Shown here: positions 12,080 to 22,382 of the stretch, piece after piece
How positions within the stretch are numbered: position 1 is the stretch's first letter
How the letters are laid out: each line of letters starts with the position of its first letter
DNA from: Cordia subcordata
Lineage: Eukaryota > Streptophyta > Magnoliopsida > Boraginales > Cordiaceae
Direction: 5' to 3'
DNA length: 64,000 nucleotides
NCBI GenBank assembly: GCA_028554755.1
Contig: JAPTOF010000007.1
Coordinates: 17,593,001-17,657,000, forward strand
Translations under genes and position numbers: made by a program
The notes under the pieces: model-generated
The model's input: the letters and a program-made list of their open reading frames with translations, nothing else
Databases searched by the model: none
What the model was told of the DNA's origin: nothing

Positions 12080-12536
12080 CGCGGGTGGCAAACATATATA
12101 TCTTGACTAGTGCAAGGTGATGAAACTTAAGTAGTTTGATTTGATCTTAAAACCACAAAATATATGTGAAGCGTTCGAGCTAGCTTAGGTGGCCTGGTAC
12201 ATACGACTAATCTTAAAGGTTTACATGTACAAGTAACCTTAAAGCTTTAAAGTAGTATTTCGTGCATTCATTTTCATGTCATCATCAGGATCTAGCATGC
12301 GAAAGATTGCAAGTGGGATTTCATGTGTTTTTCTTAATTGCTTGTTTAGTTTTCAGTTCGATATTTCCCATTTTCAGTTTCTTTTCAATATTGCTAATGT
12401 CAATTGTCAAAGATACTTGATTCTTCTCTATACTGTTCTCTCTCCTCCCTAAATCAAGAAAAAAAGAGAAAATAAAAAAAGAACTGTATAAGCTACCCAT
12501 CCCTCTTTTTTTTTAGTACCAATCCTTCTTCCCCAA
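12080..12536. other. Intergenic DNA, nothing recognised
   Basis: No supported gene or element end between the copia LTR and the first Tourist-like MITE. Confidence 0.4.
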
Positions 12537-12761
12537 GCTCCTGTTTGAATTGGTTTTTTTCATAAGAAAATATTTTTTTAAAAAAAATATATTATTCTAT
12601 AATAACTATTTGTTTTCACTTATAAAAAAGAAAATTGAAACTTTAAAAAATATTCAAATTTGACTTTTTTTTTCAGAAGTGAAAATTTTTTAACTTATCA
12701 AAGAAGTGCTTTTCCAAAAGTTATAAAAACCACTTTTAAAAAAGGCAATCCAAATGAGTCC
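12537..12761. mobile_element. Tourist/Harbinger-like MITE (225 bp)
   Basis: Left end GCTCCTGTTTGAATTGG; the reverse complement of the right end is GGACTCATTTGGATTGCC. The right flank is TAA and the left flank CAA, fitting a decayed 3-bp duplication. The interior is AT-rich with runs of A and T. It has the same length and terminal pattern as the better-preserved copy at 12985. Confidence 0.6.
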
Positions 12762-12874
12762 TAAATGACCCAAAATAATTCATAAGTGAAAAAACAAATT
12801 GATCCAATGACATTAGTCCTAGTTCAAGCTGGTCCAGTCCGAGCTTTAGGCTAAAGTTATGAGATATTAATTGC

Positions 12875-13497
12875 GCGGTTAATGTCTCATTTAGTGCCTT
12901 ATTTTACCTTTTCGAAAATTAGATCTCTTGTCTTTAAACCATGACAAAGCAGTCCTATAAGTTTGCAATTTGTGACTCCATTAAGGGCTTGTTTGGATTG
13001 GTTTTTTTAAAAATACTTTTGCTATTTTTTTAAAAAAAAATTTCTTAAAAAGCTAAAATTTTAGCCTTGAAAAAAGTTGAAATTGAGCTTTTTTTTTTTC
13101 AAAGTTTCAATTTTTTTGAATTCTTTTAAATACTTATTGCAAAAAAGATACATATTTTTTAGGAAAAATACTTTTTCATTAAAAAAAAAAAGCCAATCTA
13201 TACAGGCCCTAATTCTCACATCAAAATTGTTAAAAAATATTAATAATAATTTGGCTAGCAAAAAAAATAAAAAAGTTAGCCCATACAATATTTTTTACTT
13301 TAAATCTACCGGTCCCAATCATTAATCCACGCGTGTGACCATGTGTTCAAAAGTTGATTTGTTGATTTTTACTTGAGAACTAACAGTCTCTCAATTTGCA
13401 ATATAAGGGAATATTTTGTGGTATTTTATAAATTAGAGATCTAATTGCCAAAAAGGTGAAAAATATATAAGAGATTAAATAGGTCACTAACCCTTAT
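12875..13497. repeat. Outer foldback element holding a nested MITE
   Basis: Sequence at about 12885-12930 (…TTATTTTACCTTTTCG…TTAGATCTCT) reappears inverted at about 13435-13495 with moderate similarity, giving imperfect inverted arms of about 55 bp. The Tourist-like MITE at 12985-13209 lies between them. Boundaries are approximate and no target duplication was found. Confidence 0.4.
12985..13209. mobile_element. Tourist/Harbinger-like MITE (225 bp), TAA duplication
   Basis: The element begins GGGCTTGTTTGGATTGG and ends in the near-complement CCAATCTATACAGGCCC. TAA flanks both sides (12982-12984 and 13210-13212). The interior is a palindrome-like series of AAAAAGCTTTTT-type words. Terminal sequence, size and duplication fit PIF/Harbinger-derived Tourist MITEs. 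The short open frames on both strands here come from its low-complexity interior and are not genes. Confidence 0.8.
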
Positions 13498-14736
13498 CTT
13501 AATTAGTAACTTATAAATTAAACTAATGATAAACTCTAATTTTGTAACATGTAAAATATTATTGCTCGTTTTAGTATAATGCAATGTCAATATGTACGAA
13601 ATAATGTTCTTCCTATGGAAGCAGATAAAATTACATTATATTGCTTTAACATTACCTTTCTTTTTCTTTTATTTATAAGTAATATACAAGCAGATTAGAG
13701 TGTCATGGATCAAAAAAATGGAAACCATATCACTGATGGCCTCACAAGCCGTAAATCGGTTGGCATGCATTATCATTATTAATGTTCCATAAAACTGGTT
13801 TTTAACTCTTTAATTAACAGATTTTTAGGCAAAATCCTCGTGTGTGCCAATTATAAGATACTAATTAAGAGACAGCTTTCACTGTCTTTATCTAATGAAG
13901 TCTCTTAATTAAGGGATAAGCTTCGAGTTTAATACCACCCACAATGTTTGTGAATTAAGAGGCACTCAGTTTAAATGTTGGTCCGAAGCATACGAAAATA
14001 TTTCGACAAATTCGAGAATTTTACGCTCGATATCATATTTAAATGACAAAATGTAAGGTAAGATTGGGCCACAAGAAGGGTAACGTGTGCAGTGACTACA
14101 ATCTCCATTTTGGTAAGAACTTTGGAATTTTGATGAAAAAAAATGTTCCCAAAATACAACTGGCAATCAGCTGGGACAGAATCTTCTATTTTTTCTTGTC
14201 TGAGAGAAAATTCATTTTATTTTTGTAAAATTTAAAATTTGATAACGTCTCTTATATTATAAAGAATGTTACTAACGTTTTCTATATTTTGAAAAATGTC
14301 GCAGTTTGTGTAACATTCTTTGAAGCATAGGCAGTATTAGAAAGTTCTAAAACACGGACCACTTTAAGACGTAGACGACTTTATTTAACTTTAACAGAAC
14401 AAGTAAGTTTTCTTCTTCGAGGAGAAAAGGTTATGCATGACTTATATTGGGGGCTATGTACAATATTATTTAAAGCACAAGAGTATCACCAAGTTTTAAA
14501 ATAGAGAAATTTTTATATGAATTTTACGAAACAAAGGTTATGCACGACTCGAATTTGTATATATATGTGGCTAGATACACTTTGCAAATCTCGCCCAAGC
14601 TGAGGAGACGTACCTTTTGGTTAGTCTATGCATGCTCCAAGTAGAAGTCTCTTTCTCCACTAAGTTTTCCATGTTGTCTACTAAAACTTTTGCTTCTCTT
14701 CACTGTGTTACAGGTGACCACAGCTAAAGAATTGAA
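13498..14736. other. Upstream region of the bZIP gene
   Basis: No protein-coding sequence is supported. The segment just upstream of the bZIP start codon should hold its promoter and 5' UTR. A TATA-like run at 14558-14566 lies about 170 bp before the ATG. I cannot locate the transcription start. Confidence 0.4.
14558..14566 (+). promoter_or_regulatory. Possible TATA element of the bZIP gene
   Basis: TATATATAT lies about 170 bp before the start codon at 14737, a plausible distance for a plant TATA box plus a short 5' UTR. AT-rich DNA makes chance matches common. Confidence 0.25.
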
Positions 14737-15154
14737 ATGGAGGGCGCAATAATAAGCAAAGAGAGGCCTCTGGAGGATTTGGCTTTGAGCCTTAAAAAAC
14801 CCCCCATTGCTGCCAGGCCTCCCTTCACCATGATTTCTCCACCTGGCCCAATCAATGCGTATAAGAACCTTTATTTACTGAACCATGGAGAAGCTAGCAG
14901 CAGTGGAACCAAACGTTGCCCGATGCCATTTTCATCGGGCGAGAAAACTTCTCCAATGGAGGCCAAGCCTAACAGGAGATTCGAGATGACGCCATATCTA
15001 TCCACTGAAAGGAATCTATCAAGCTTTGATCATCATGCAGCTGCAAATGCTACCAAGGGGCGTGGAATTCTCACGCTTGAGCAAGCTATCGAGTATGAGT
15101 TGAAATGTGGTCGTCGAATCGATCCTAGCATGGACCCCAAAAAGCTTAGAAGGT

Positions 15155-15193
<39 letters not shown>

Positions 15194-16327
15194 AATTGTT
15201 TCCATTTATTATCTTCACCATTGCCATACTTAAACCACCTTTTGCTCTAACATATGCAAATCTAAGAATGCATTATCTTTTTTATTTTTTTCTTTTTTTC
15301 AATTTTTGTTGTAGGACTATATCCAATCGGCTTTCTGCCCAAAGATCCAGAATGAGGAAGGTTCAGTACATAAATGACATGGAGACAAAGGTGAAAGAAC
15401 TGCAGGTAGTGATGAAACTCTATTTTGCTTTAATTTATTTTTGGGGTTAATTCTTTAACGGGGTTCAAGACTATCACATGTGGGATATTTTAGTTTCTGA
15501 ACTATTAATTTTTATATTCTATTAGTTTTTTCAGGTTATTTCTGTCAAAAGAGTAAGTTACCGATAATCCTTCTAGTTATTTGTGTTGCGATGGTGCGAG
15601 TACAGTTAATTTTGAATAGAAATGTCTAGTTTTTGTACGGAAATAGCTAAAAAGACTAAAGTGTACCCAAAAATTAATAACTTAAATACCGAGAAACTCA
15701 TTTTAACAGTTCATGAATCAAAATGTCTCCTAATTTAAACTCTGATGAGGATCAGAAATTAATGTTTGGAGTTTCTTAATCAACAATTTTATGTACCCAT
15801 AACATGCAGGATACCATATCGTTGCTCTCTCCGCAGTTAGCAAGCTACACGCGGAAGCAAAAGATTTTAAGAATGCAGAAGACCATGCTGCAGCAACAAC
15901 TGGAGAGTTGCATGGAGAAATCCAAACTTTGCAACAGTAAACACCATTTCCGTACCACAGTCTGCATGTTAAATTACTTTTTTATATCTCTCAGTACCCA
16001 CGCATGTATCATCATTTTCTTTCTTTTTTTTTTTTTTTTGTTTCTTTGTCTGCAGAGCAAATTGAAGAAAACAAAGTTGAGGTGAAGAGACTGAGAGAAC
16101 TACACAAGAGCTTGAAAACGCACGCTTTGAACTCATCATCATCAGAGAAAGACACCATTTATCAAAATGATCATCATCATCATCATGAGAGGACAGCTGC
16201 ATTGCTTAGCCTTCTTCATCATCAGTCTGATCATCAGAAGCCAATTATAGGGAAGATCATTCAGCATGGCGAAGTAGAACAATACTTGAATCTGGATGCT
16301 TTTAGCCAATCTCGACCAGCATGCTAA
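14737..16327 (+). CDS. bZIP transcription factor, 4 exons, 301 aa
   Basis: Proposed exons are 14737-15152, 15315-15405, 15810-15936 and 16056-16327. They total 906 bp with consistent phase, and all introns are GT-AG. The first exon junction restores the basic region KKLRRTISNRLSAQRSR (N-x7-R present), followed by MRKVQYINDMETKVKELQ. The zipper heptad positions read M, L, L, Y, L, L, with an LSP motif inside, as in plant bZIPs related to the VIP1/bZIP34/bZIP61 groups. Later come a second helical stretch (KVEVKRLRELHKSLK), a five-His run and a C-terminus ending SRPAC. The protein should bind ACGT-type DNA as a dimer in the nucleus. The family is certain; the subgroup and target genes are not. 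Exon positions are inferred from splice signals and frame, not from transcripts. Confidence 0.88.
15157..15190. repeat. (TA)n microsatellite in bZIP intron 1
   Basis: About 16-17 TA units begin four bases after the proposed donor at 15153. The intron (15153-15314) is 162 bp. The tract is likely to vary in length between individuals. Confidence 0.9.
15443..15745. mobile_element. Probable MITE in bZIP intron 2
   Basis: The left part (GATATTTTAGTTTCTGAACT near 15481-15500) recurs as the reverse complement near 15702-15727 (GACATTTTGATTCATGAACT), and AATTTTT-rich inner arms also pair. Inverted arms are roughly 60-70 bp and imperfect. The ends are approximate and no target duplication is visible. 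It makes up most of the 404-bp intron 2 (15406-15809). Confidence 0.45.
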
Positions 16328-17110
16328 GAACCAGACATGGGGATTAAGGAATAACTCAAGTGATGAGACTATCTCTCCTGTGATTTCCTGCGATCAAATT
16401 TCATGGGAGACGAAAAGTGAGGTTGGGTTGGGGGCTTAAAAAAACAGACATGAATTGAATCTCCCCTCATCGATCGTGCCCATGGAATTAATAAATTCTC
16501 CTGTTTCTTTCTATTTTTTTTTCATTGTTTACATGATGTCTCTAAATTTCAGTTGTGTTGTTTGTCATCGAGATGTTTGTTTCTTTTCGTGGTGTGGTTA
16601 ATTTTGCCTGTCAATGTTTGCTTTTGTAGCTCAATTTTAATGGAAGTCTCTATTATTTCAAAATTTTATTATTTTTTAATATTTTATAAATGAATTCATA
16701 TGTATATTAATTTAACCTTACAATTTGAAACACTTGTATTAGCTCTCAATTGTTAGTGGTGTATAAAATTATTCAAATTAATGCCTATGTTAAAAATAAT
16801 GAGTGAAAAATAATGATTAATTTGAATAAGTTTTTGAAACATTGCGAAACTAATTATATAAATATTTCCGAGTAATAGAAACTAATTTAATTTTTTTTAA
16901 ATATTAAAATTAGTTTAAATATTTTAAAATAACAAAAACTAATTTAGAAAAGTGTGACAACATGAGATACTTCTTGTGAAATTAACCCAATTGTTGGTTT
17001 TTATTGATTAATGGTGTAGTGAATGTATGGATAAAAAACAAAATGTTTCGATTCGTCACTTTTCTCATTACATAATGATGTCTTGCTAAAAGAAGCAATG
17101 CATATATTAA
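16328..17110. other. bZIP 3' flank and AT-rich intergenic DNA
   Basis: A candidate AATAAA polyadenylation signal lies at 16490-16495. From about 16660 the sequence becomes strongly AT-rich with no gene. Confidence 0.45.
16490..16495 (+). terminator. Candidate poly(A) signal of the bZIP gene
   Basis: AATAAA lies 163 bp after the stop codon, followed by T-rich sequence (16501-16520) and TG-rich DNA. This is a plausible plant 3' end signal, unproven without transcripts. Confidence 0.35.
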
Positions 17111-17311
17111 AGACCGTTTGATTGATTCTTTTACATTTATTTTTGAAATAAGTATTTCAATGAATTTTCCCAAAAGAAAAGTTAAATTTTTTTAAAAGTC
17201 AAATTTAATTTGTTTTTTTAAAAGCTAAGATTTGAATTATTCAAAAAGGTTTTTCTTATTTCCAAAACCTATGTGAAAAACAATCTTTTGAATGTCAATT
17301 CACACAAGCCT
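17111..17311. mobile_element. Diverged Tourist-like MITE
   Basis: Left end AGACCGTTTGATTGATTC; the right end reads GTCAATTCACACAAGCCT, its approximate complement. TAA flanks both sides (17108-17110 and 17312-17314). The interior has A/T runs like the copies at 12985 and 32452, but the ends have drifted. Confidence 0.55.
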
Positions 17312-18772
17312 TAAATTAGTGGACAGAAAAGTTCTACAAGCACTTTTTTCTTGGCAGAAAGTAAATTGAATTTAATGGTTTCTTTTTAATTTTGGAACAT
17401 CTAAGAATATTTTGCTACTTCTAAACCCAGAAGAAGAGTGGAAAATCTAGTAAAATGGATCTTGAATCTAGAAGAGCCATTAACTGATTCTATCACTTAA
17501 ATTCATTTGCAAATTAAGCTTTCTCATATATTGAACATCCAAAAATATCACCTTATTTTCATCATCTATTTATCACATTCTATTTTGTATATTTTTGTCA
17601 TACAAAATTACAAATCTCTCTCTCTCCCTCTCCCCCCCCCCCCCCGGGGCATGTTTAGTCAAAGAAAAATTAAGGAGATCATATATTTTAAGATTTGTAT
17701 GCAGTTTGAATACTATGCACCCGTAGTATCATATACCAAAACAAACATATACCACTATGCACGTGCATTACACGCACTCAAACAAAATAAAATAAAATAA
17801 AATAATAGTAACGCGTTCACAACTTTTTTACTTTATGTTCACAATTCTTATATTATATATTCACAATGTTTAATTATTTACATATTGCATGTTATATATT
17901 CACAATTTTTAACACTGTAGGTTCAAAACTTTTGATTGTTCACGACTTAGTTTTTCACTACTCTTATATTATATATTCAAAAGTTTTACATTATATGTTC
18001 ACAATAATAAACTACTTATTCACGACTCTTTAAGATATGTGTACAACTTGTGAATGATATATTGGTAAATTAATGAATTGTTACGTGTGCCTTTTCATAT
18101 TAATAACCTTTGAAATATGAAAATTCAATGCTTGGATGTTTCATGAAAGTCATTTGTTGATAAATAAAGTAAACACGGAAAAAATCAAATAATAGTACGA
18201 CATATAATCTACATAACCTAGTATATTTTGGTAGTTAAAAAACATGGACAAAATGCATGGAAGTCAATATTTCACAATATATATGCAACTATCATTTGCA
18301 ATATGGATTTATTCAATTAAAAGAACTACTTAATACTATGAGACACCGTTTATGAAATATGCACATAAACTACATAATATATACGTAGCCCTAATTTAGG
18401 GTCTTTGTGGACTTTTGGCCAACACTTATAATGCCAATCTGGTGAACATCAGTCAAAAATTGGACCGAAGAAATCTTGTTAACCAATACTGGCAACAGGC
18501 AATGATGCCCACTATTTCCTACAAAGCGTACAATGTGAGCCATTTTTGTACAGATACTGAAACTCGTATCCATCAATACTTGTAAAATAATTTTGAATTT
18601 TAAATCAAAATAGAGAAATTGGAAAACACCATACTAAGCGATGGATAACAACTTACCATGGATGGTTTGATTGGCGTCCACGTCGCTGCATGGCATGCAA
18701 TAGAATGAGGGGAGAACATGTTCCGCCATTGATTCTGTTGTGGTTATATATAAAGATAGACGAGCTAATTTA
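17312..18772. other. AT-rich DNA with short repeats
   Basis: It contains a CT run followed by about 15 C (near 17612-17645), an AAAAT run near 17783-17803, and a TTCACAATTYTTATATTATA-like repeat series at about 17810-18050. An open frame on the minus strand at 18391-18576 resembles nothing I can name. Confidence 0.45.
17810..18060. repeat. Degenerate short tandem repeats, TTCACAATTTTTATATTATA type
   Basis: Units of roughly 22-35 bp repeat the words TTCACAA or TTCAAAA followed by an AT-rich stretch such as TTATATTATATA. The same unit type occurs at about 37930-38150 and 53040-53450, so a dispersed repeat family is likely. Confidence 0.5.
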
Positions 18773-18935
18773 GGCTCCATTTGTTTTACAAAAAATATTT
18801 TCTTGAAAACTATTTTTCACACTTTTCTCTGTCTGGTTACTTAAAGGAAAAAAGTCAATGAAAAATATTTAGTTAGTTGCCAAAAAATAACTTCTTTTTT
18901 AAGAAAAATGCTTCCATTTTTCATAAGAGCAAGTC
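18773..18935. repeat. Left inverted arm of an 8.6-kb segment
   Basis: Begins GGCTCCATTTGTTTTAC. Its reverse complement recurs at 27290-27406, and it is of the same family as the ends of the element at 1967-2947. CA-rich microsatellite sequence follows it, mirrored by GT-rich sequence inside the right arm. Confidence 0.55.
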
Positions 18936-18959
18936 ATCTTCCTAAAATTTATCAATTCC

Positions 18960-19380
18960 AACTTCACACAGCCACCTCTATACACACAAATTGCACACAC
19001 ATGCACCCATCACACACATACAGATAAACATCACATACAACCACATACAAAACACATATTACACATATTACACACACATATATTTCACACACTACACATA
19101 CACACTTTACACACTGCATACAATGTTATAGACAATACATTACATATATTACACATACTATATGCACTACACATATTACATGCACTACACATATTACACG
19201 CTTATTGAATACACTACACACACTAAGCACATAATACATACTATACATACTACACGCATTGAACACACTACACATGCCCCTATACCCATAACACATATAT
19301 TACACTCATTATATACATATTACACAAATTACATAAACTACACACATATTACACACACTACAAACATTATAAGTGCGTTA
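18960..19380. repeat. ACACATATTACAC-type microsatellite tract
   Basis: About 420 bp of irregular CACACATA, CTACACATATTACA and related words. A shorter tract lies at about 20160-20260, and the complementary form at 27010-27290. The long open frame here is an effect of the repeat, not a gene. Confidence 0.85.
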
Positions 19381-20274
19381 GAAAAGTCACCTTGTAGTTA
19401 GATTTAGATATAATTGGGAATAATTACACAGTCAGTGTGCTTATCTAACCAAGTAATTAGTTCATCAGAGATAAATTAGGTGTAACAGGACTTCTTTAAT
19501 TATACTCTCTAATTCTCATGGAGGGAGGTGTGAATTGTTGTAATTACATAGCGTAATTAATCTCTAACAACTTTTCATAATCTTTTGTTCTTTTTATATT
19601 TGACATACTTTACTATAAAATAAATATAAATAATAATAAAATAAATAAATAAATAAAATTAAATAAAAGAAGTACTAAATTAAAAAATAAATAAATAATA
19701 TAAAAATAAAATAGATGAAAATATAAATAAATACTTTTTAATAATATAAATTTATTTAATTTTCATGGTGTTGTTTGATTATAATTAAATATTACTATAT
19801 TTTTGGTAAATATATTAATTTAAAAACGCTAGTAGTGGACAGTTTCTAGTTTCATATATTTATGTTTATAATTCATAATATTTTTAATAAAGCATATTTA
19901 TTTTTATAATAAATAGTATTTTATTTTAATTTTTTTAGCAAATAACATTTAAAATATTATTAATATTAGTATAAATTTTAAAAATAATCTTTTACTTTTA
20001 GAATAGATACAATCTGTACAATCAAGCCTGTCATATGAAATTTATGTTTAATTATGTTGTGGTAACTAATCAAGTCTTATGATTTATATTACACTACAAT
20101 TACTAGTCAGCATAATTACTACTAATAATTACACTATCTAATAATTGTATATGTTCAAATAGATTCGCTACATACATATTACACATACTACACATCACAC
20201 ATATTGTACACACACATTATTTATTACACATAGTTCCGCACTACACATATTGTACTATGTTCAACGTGTATATT
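19381..20274. other. AT-rich DNA, nothing recognised
   Basis: Contains AAATAAATAA-type low complexity at about 19615-19740 and a second CACATA tract near 20165-20250. No gene. Confidence 0.45.
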
Positions 20275-20767
20275 CAAGGGCGGCTCAATGAATTTGGGTT
20301 AAAGTGAAAATTTTAGATGAAGCTTTCTATATATTTTATTTAAAAAAAAATTTTCTAGCACTTAGGGAGGCAAAGTTACTAATTAGATTTTTATAATCAA
20401 GTTCTTCCAACATTTCTTTCAAAATTGACATTATAACTAATCCATTTAGTCTTTCTTGAGACATTGTTGATCTTAGATATATCTTTATTAATTTTAATTT
20501 AGAAAAACTTTTTTCTACTGGCACAATAATAACTAGAATTGTTAATATTATTCTATAGGTAATATATACGTTTGGAAAAGAATTAAGTCTTTTTATATGA
20601 TTTAGTATATCAAGTGGAGTATCATCTTCTACCTGTACAATTTCTCTTAGAACTTTTAAGTTTGAAAATAAATTTAAGCCATAAATGTCTGAGTAACTAC
20701 TATGTTCTAGAGGACTTTCAAGTAGTGATTGACAACGCCATTGCTCAGACATTTATGGCTTAAATTT
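20275..20767 (-). pseudogene. hAT transposase C-terminal fragment
   Basis: The minus-strand frame at 20336-20752 encodes the end of a hAT-family transposase of the plant ZMYM1-like type: VEKSFSKLKLIKIYLRSTMS followed by QERLNGLVIMSI and LDYKNLISNFAS. These belong to the C-terminal dimerisation domain; the zinc finger and catalytic core are missing. About 60 bp beyond the stop, the sequence AAGGGCGGCTCAATGAATTT at 20277-20296 resembles a hAT terminal repeat, so this may be the 3' end of a hAT element. A segment reading AAATTTAAGCCATAAATGTC is present at about 20671-20690 and inverted at about 20746-20765, showing rearrangement. Confidence 0.75.
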
Positions 20768-20827
20768 AGTAATTTAGTAGTACATTTAAGCCATAAATGT
20801 ACAATTTCTCTTAGAACTTTTAAAACA

Positions 20828-21956
20828 TGGGGGCCTTTTCTAGAGTATAAGTGTGTCCTATTAATTAAGGCTTTGCAACTACGCCAACAACCTAAGTGAT
20901 TGACTAATCCAAATTGATTAAGGCACACCCATTAAATGTGTTTCAAACTAAGGATGGAACCAATTAATCTTAAGCCTATTCAAGCGCAATTAGAAAATCT
21001 AGTAAGTAATAGATCATGGCTCACACATTAACAATGTTTCATGCTAAGCACAAAACCAATAATCATAACCAATTACAAAACAAGCATACATAAACTCTCT
21101 TGGGACTTTCAACAAACATATAGACATGTTATATTAAAGTCATCAACAATTCTCCACAAGTTATGCAATCATCATGCCTCACAAAATCCATAAAATGTCA
21201 AAATCCAACATTAAGCCATAACATAGTCTATAATCCAACCCTAGATTAAAACTATTAGTTTAACATGTTAAAAGAGAGGGCAAAACTGAAATTTAATATC
21301 AAAAACATCAATTCCATGTCCAAGAAATTAAATCTCAAGCTTAGAACCTCTTCCCGCTTCAATTTTGTTGAAATTCAACTTCAAAACGCAAATTTCAACA
21401 ATGAATCCTAACTTGACAGCAACTTTTCTGCAAAATTCTACACCAATTTAGTCCTCTTTTTAGCCCCAAAACAGCCCCAAAACCTACAGAAATAAGCACA
21501 AAATTAGTGTATTTATATAGACCTAACTAGTAGAAAGTAAACTCAAAGAAAAGAACAAGAAAAATCTCTTGTTTCTGCAGCTCTTCGGACTGATTTTTGC
21601 ACTTTTTGCTGTAGAAAGGCTTGCTAGTATTTGCCAATTTAAACACCTAAATCAGCCCCAAAAATTCCCCTTTTGTGTGTGAATGTGTGAGAGTATGTAT
21701 GTGAGAAGATGGGCTTTTTGTGTGAAAAAGAAGGATGAATAATAAGAGAAATAAGGGCTGGTTTGGTGTTGCTTTTTCGTTCCTAGCTGCTTCTTTCTTG
21801 TTGAAAAAAACTTATTGATGAGATAGTCTTTTATATATATAGGTGTTGTGTTTGTGTGTCCCAAAGAAAGAAAAGAAAAGGAATAGTAGGGCTCAAGTCA
21901 TTAATTAATATAATATATAATATGCTATCTATTGGCTTATGTATTATGTGCATACG

Positions 21957-22003
<47 letters not shown>

Positions 22004-22382
22004 GTATGTACATAATACATAATATTTTAACTATGCCCTAAAACCCTAGAGCTTAATTAATTATGTCTTAAACTAATTTAGCGAACTTTAATTTAACTAA
22101 CTAAAATTCCTAGAACCCTAATTCTAGTTATTTAATATCTTAATTCTAATCGAACCTAGCTAACTTATGAATTTAATTTCCTAATTAATTAAAATTACTA
22201 TAAAAATGAAAATAGAATAGAAAACACATAAAACGATAAAAAAAATGATACACCACACATAAACACTCAATGAGACCCAATAATCACTTAGAAGCTCGAA
22301 ATAGACAAAATTAGCACCAAAACACTTACTCAAACACACTCTAAATCATGCAATTTACACTCCAAAAACACACACATCAACA
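20828..22382 (-). repeat. Possible 3' LTR of the gypsy element
   Basis: On the minus strand, a purine-rich GGTTTGGAGG directly precedes TGTTGATGTGTG at about 22382, as expected for a polypurine tract followed by an LTR start. The other end, near the hAT junction at about 20828, is guessed. There is no second LTR in the window for comparison. A (TA)n tract lies at about 21959-21993. No gene is evident here. Confidence 0.3.

Noticed and set aside
13061..13325. Open frames on both strands rich in Phe and Lys
   Set aside because: They lie inside a Tourist-like MITE and reflect its A and T runs.
18391..18576. Minus-strand open frame with a Cys- and His-containing stretch
   Set aside because: No family could be recognised and there are no splice or context signals supporting a gene.
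19162..19401. 79-aa open frame rich in His, Thr and Tyr
   Set aside because: It is a direct translation of the CACATA-type microsatellite.
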